From positions 682,001-746,000 of the forward strand of contig NC_047490.1 of the NCBI RefSeq assembly GCF_002079055.1: a DNA stretch of 64,000 nucleotides. The letters are read 5' to 3'. Below the pieces are notes generated by a model. The model did no database searches. It was not told where the DNA came from and saw nothing but the letters and a program-made list of their open reading frames with translations. The DNA comes from Saccharomyces paradoxus. Lineage: Eukaryota > Ascomycota > Saccharomycetes > Saccharomycetales > Saccharomycetaceae. Numbering within the stretch: the stretch's first letter is position 1; each line of letters begins with the position of its first letter. The translations under genes were made by a program, and so were the position numbers. Below are positions 63,801-64,000 of the stretch, piece after piece.

Positions 63801-64000
63801 GGAAGCCCTTTCATTTTCGAAGGATAACGACGACATTAGCGTTGCTAGCAGCGTCGATCTTAACTACTTATCTAAAAAGGCAGAAAAATATGGTATGACT
63901 CTCATTTCTGATGAGGAGTTTGAAGAATATCATATGCTAAAGGATAGCACCGTCAGTCGGGATGATGGCATCGAAGAAACAGATAATTCCCTGTCAGAAG
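54862..64000 (+). CDS. NUM1: Num1, cortical anchor for dynein and mitochondria (3' end beyond window)
   Basis: Open from ATG 54862 to the window edge: 3046 codons with no stop, already longer than complete S288C Num1 (2748 as I recall). Num1 binds the bud and mother cortex, recruits dynein for nuclear migration and tethers mitochondria. Seen in order: Ser/Asn-rich start; coiled coil (~95-300), the region that binds dynein and membranes in Num1; acidic SEEDIFDIV (~315), the EF-hand/FFAT-like segment reported to contact Scs2; weakly repetitive stretch to ~598; 25 near-identical tandem repeats (599-2317); then degenerate repeats to the edge. The membrane-binding PH domain known at the C-terminus must lie to the right. 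Confidence 0.96.
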   Translation, partial: MSQNNRHKKSNDKDSSAEQYTDSVDDSLTQENITINSVTRAANSEVNKGGSDDEGDKSKLFSISNILSKRETKDALPGFAGSSSHNGVLTANSSKDMNFTLELSENLLIECRKLQSSNEAKNEQIKSLKQIKQSLSDKIEELNNQRKSFMKELDSTKDLNWDLESKLTNLSMECKQLKELKKKTEKSWNDEKESLKTLRTDLEILTLTKNGMENDLNSQKLHYENEISELKERILDLNNENDKLLISVSDLTSDINSLQGDRAEKLKIQKQLDDAKASIFSLKRKVQKKYHQKQHTSDTTVASDSDSEWATSEEDIFDIVTDIDHMIEAHPSVEDLSEDLVKKYSENNNMTLLSNDSYNNLLQKSESVSKPKGDELMTKEVAENLNMIALPNDDNYNKKDFSLESHIKYLEASGYKVLPLEEFENMKQSISNPPYSYLREKLKALKKIPIDQNTFNLIKEPTIDFLLPLTSKIDCLIIPTKDYNDLLESTKNPSVEQVKECLGRNSSLEFTICKWLEERNDCKLLSNNVYFSMVDKIETPSKQYLSNKAKEYDQVLVDTKTLEDLQNPTVDVLKRKASASDYLLLKKEDYESPSLEYLVEHAKATDHHLLSDSAYQDLVKFKETPDIEFLKEKSASLGHTIVSDEAYSELQHKYSDLEKQLEQPSLAYLVEHAKATDHHLLSDSAYQDLVKFKETPDIEFLKEKSASLGHTIVSDEAYSELQHKYSDLEKQLEQPSLAYLVEHAKATDHHLLSDSAYQDLVKFKETPDIEFLKKKSASLGHTIVSDEAYSELQHKYSDLEKQLEQPSLAYLVEHAKATDHHLLSDSAYQDLVKFKETPDIEFLKKKSASLGHTIVSDEAYSELQHKYSDLEKQLEQPSLAYLVEHAKATDHHLLSDSAYQDLVKFKETPDIEFLREKSASLGHTIVSDEAYSELQHKYSDLEKQLEQPSLAYLVEHAKATDHHLLSDSAYQDLVKFKETPDIEFLREKSASLGHTIVSDEAYSKLEKQLEQPSLAYLVEHAKATDHHLLSDSAYQDLVKFKETPDIEFLREKSASLGHTIVSDEAYSELQHKYSDLEKQLEQPSLAYLVEHAKATDHHLLSDSAYQDLVKFKETPDIEFLREKSASLGHTIVSDEAYSELQHKYSDLEKQLEQPSLAYLVEHAKATDHHLLSDSAYQDLVKFKETPDIEFLKEKSASLGHTIVSDEAYSKLEKQLEQPSLAYLVEHAKATDHHLLSDSAYQDLVKFKETPDIEFLKEKSASLGHTIVSDEAYSKLEKQLEQPSLAYLVEHAKATDHHLLSDSAYQDLVKFKETPDIEFLREKSASLGHTIVSDEAYSELQHKYSDLEKQLEQPSLAYLVEHAKATDHHLLSDSAYQDLVKFKETPDIEFLREKSASLGHTIVSDEAYSKLEKQLEQPSLAYLVEHAKATDHHLLSDSAYQDLVKFKETPDIEFLREKSASLGHTIVSDEAYSELQHKYSDLEKQLEQPSLAYLVEHAKATDHHLLSDSAYQDLVKFKETPDIEFLKEKSASLGHTIVSDEAYSKLEKQLEQPSLAYLVEHAKATDHHLLSDSAYQDLVKFKETPDIEFLKEKSASLGHTIVSDEAYSKLEKQLEQPSLAYLVEHAKATDHHLLSDSAYQDLVKFKETPDIEFLREKSASLGHTIVSDEAYSELQHKYSDLEKQLEQPSLAYLVEHAKATDHHLLSDSAYQDLVKFKETPDIEFLKKKSASLGHTIVSDEAYSELQHKYSDLEKQLEQPSLAYLVEHAKATDHHLLSDSAYQDLVKFKETPDIEFLKKKSASLGHTIVSDEAYSELQHKYSDLEKQLEQPSLAYLVEHAKATDHHLLSDSAYQDLVKFKETPDIEFLREKSASLGHTIVSDEAYSELQHKYSDLEKQLEQPSLAYLVEHAKATDHHLLSDSAYQDLVKFKETPDIEFLREKSASLGHTIVSDEAYSELQHKYSDLEKQLEQPSLAYLVEHAKATDHHLLSDSAYQDLVKFKETPDIEFLREKSASLGHTVVSNEAYSKLEKQLEQPSLAYLVEHAKATDHHLLSDSAYQDLVKFKETPDIEFLKKKSASLGHTIVSDEAYSELQHKYSDLEKQLEQPSLAYLVEHAKATDHHLLSDSAYQDLVKFKETPDIEFLKKKSASLGHTIVSDEAYSELQHKYSDLEKQLEQPSLAYLVEHAKATDHHLLSDSAYQDLVKFKETPDIEFLKKKSASLGHTIVSDEAYSELQHKYSDLEKQLEQPSLAYLVEHAKATDHHLLSDSAYQDLVKFKETPDIEFLKKKSASLGHTIVSNESYSKLEKQLEQPSLEYLVERAEQIQTKVITVSDFNKLMNPSLEDLTSKLQNSEYQIVPKDEYIALKEMMEDPDVQLLKSKLKGYHIIDTAAYNELASYSNSPTLDFIEEKAKSKGFRLIDANKYIDLNRIATTPSKEEIDNFCRKIGYYALEFKEYEKLKNSVQNPSKEFIEEKATLFGLALVDKTEYETMKDNLSNKNSLIASVKALGLVAIPAPQLASLQKSSLQNSTLSDIENKLKALGYVAISKENLANLEKPIVESASRDDVLNICSKFSLIPVSTEEYDNMKKERAQTLNALSDPSIDFLKEKSEKYELVVIDRHDYEEKQEAIENPTLDYLKDSLSKIGHIAILKQDYESMVAKYEKPQLDYLKISSAKIDHTVIPLSEYNLMVTGYKDPSLSYLREKADLNNHVLIKDEDYRNTLAASEHPTEANLSEKASLLNKVLVDKDDYANMSRSIENPTVDFLSTRALSVGKILVNESTHKRNEKLLSEPNSEFLAMKAKEQGLIIISEEEYSGLQDKIDHPSLDVLKEKATDFGSVIVDNTEYQRLLNTAIAYPPITYEDLKAYAHQFDMELYPLNPNELSQAESPERFDEQSINTTSSNSTTTSSMFTDALDDNIEELNRDEFEQDEDVTDIISKSSTVKGVTNIPAYATIKNSAEELGYKLVPIENSSANLKYMEALSFSKDNDDISVASSVDLNYLSKKAEKYGMTLISDEEFEEYHMLKDSTVSRDDGIEETDNSLSE
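56656..61812 (+). repeat. NUM1: NUM1 tandem array, 25 units of 213 or 192 bp
   Basis: Units start at GTTGAACACGCC at 56656, 56869, 57082, 57295, 57508, 57721, 57913, 58126, 58339, 58531, 58723, 58936, 59128, 59341, 59533, 59725, 59938, 60151, 60364, 60577, 60790, 60982, 61195, 61408 and 61621. Seventeen are 213 bp (71 residues) and eight are 192 bp (64 residues): units 6, 9, 10, 12, 14, 15, 21 and 25. Differences between units are limited to a few positions: AAA/AAG in the fifth codon, KEK/KKK/REK at residues 33-35, TTA/CTA and CTG/TTG near the end, and the 21-bp indel. Confidence 0.98.

Overview
The window is budding-yeast nuclear DNA of the genus Saccharomyces. Gene order and orientation match the right arm of S. 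cerevisiae chromosome IV from YDR124W to YDR150W (NUM1) without a visible break. Protein lengths agree with the family to within a few residues (Aro1 1588, Mtc5 1148, Sac6 642, Rgp1 663, Hpr1 752, Dop1 1698, Swi5 709, Mkc7 596, Rub1 77). Against my memory of the S288C proteins, Ycf1, Pex7 and San1 carry many scattered substitutions while Sac6 carries few. That is more than I expect within S. cerevisiae, so S. paradoxus or another close relative is the best guess. This is recall, not an alignment.

Layout. 1-361: 3' end of YDR124W (+). 0.5-8.3 kb: ECM18 (-), SWF1 (+) and the pentafunctional ARO1 (+) with a Gcn4 site in front. 8.6-12.1 kb: MTC5/SEA3 (+). 12.4-22 kb: a minus-strand run of SAC6 (spliced), FIN1, the F-box gene YDR131C, the BTB gene YDR132C and the open cell-wall gene CCW22, then a 1.57 kb gene-poor gap. 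22.1-29.4 kb: YCF1 (-) and RGP1 (+), divergent. 29.7-39.1 kb: HPR1 (+), RUB1 (-, spliced), MTQ2 (+), DOP1 (-). 39.6-45.2 kb: PEX7, SAN1, MKC7 (all -). 45.9-54.3 kb: TAF12 (+), SWI5 (-), EKI1 (+), KGD2 (-). 54.9 kb to the end: NUM1 (+), open at the window edge after 3046 codons.

The genes are not an operon and serve unrelated processes: aromatic amino acid synthesis, TORC1 control, actin and spindle, Golgi traffic, mRNA export, ubiquitin-like conjugation, peroxisome import, nuclear protein quality control, TFIID/SAGA, cell-cycle transcription, phospholipid synthesis, the TCA cycle and nuclear migration. Several promoters carry recognisable sites: Gcn4 (ARO1), Yap1 (YCF1), Mcm1 plus forkhead (SWI5), UASINO-like (EKI1), CCAAT (KGD2), Reb1 (TAF12, SAN1) and a Cbf1-type E-box (DOP1).

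The most striking structure is in NUM1: 25 nearly identical in-frame tandem units (17 of 213 bp, 8 of 192 bp; 5157 bp). They have higher-order order, differ in length by exactly one heptad, and are each built from two related ~32-residue modules. Also worth a look are a RUB1 intron that must use an AAG 3' splice site 12 nt after its branch point, 57 CAA codons in TAF12, an open CCW22, and a small cupin-like reading frame in the gap beside YCF1. I saw no tRNA, Ty element or LTR, or CRISPR-like array.
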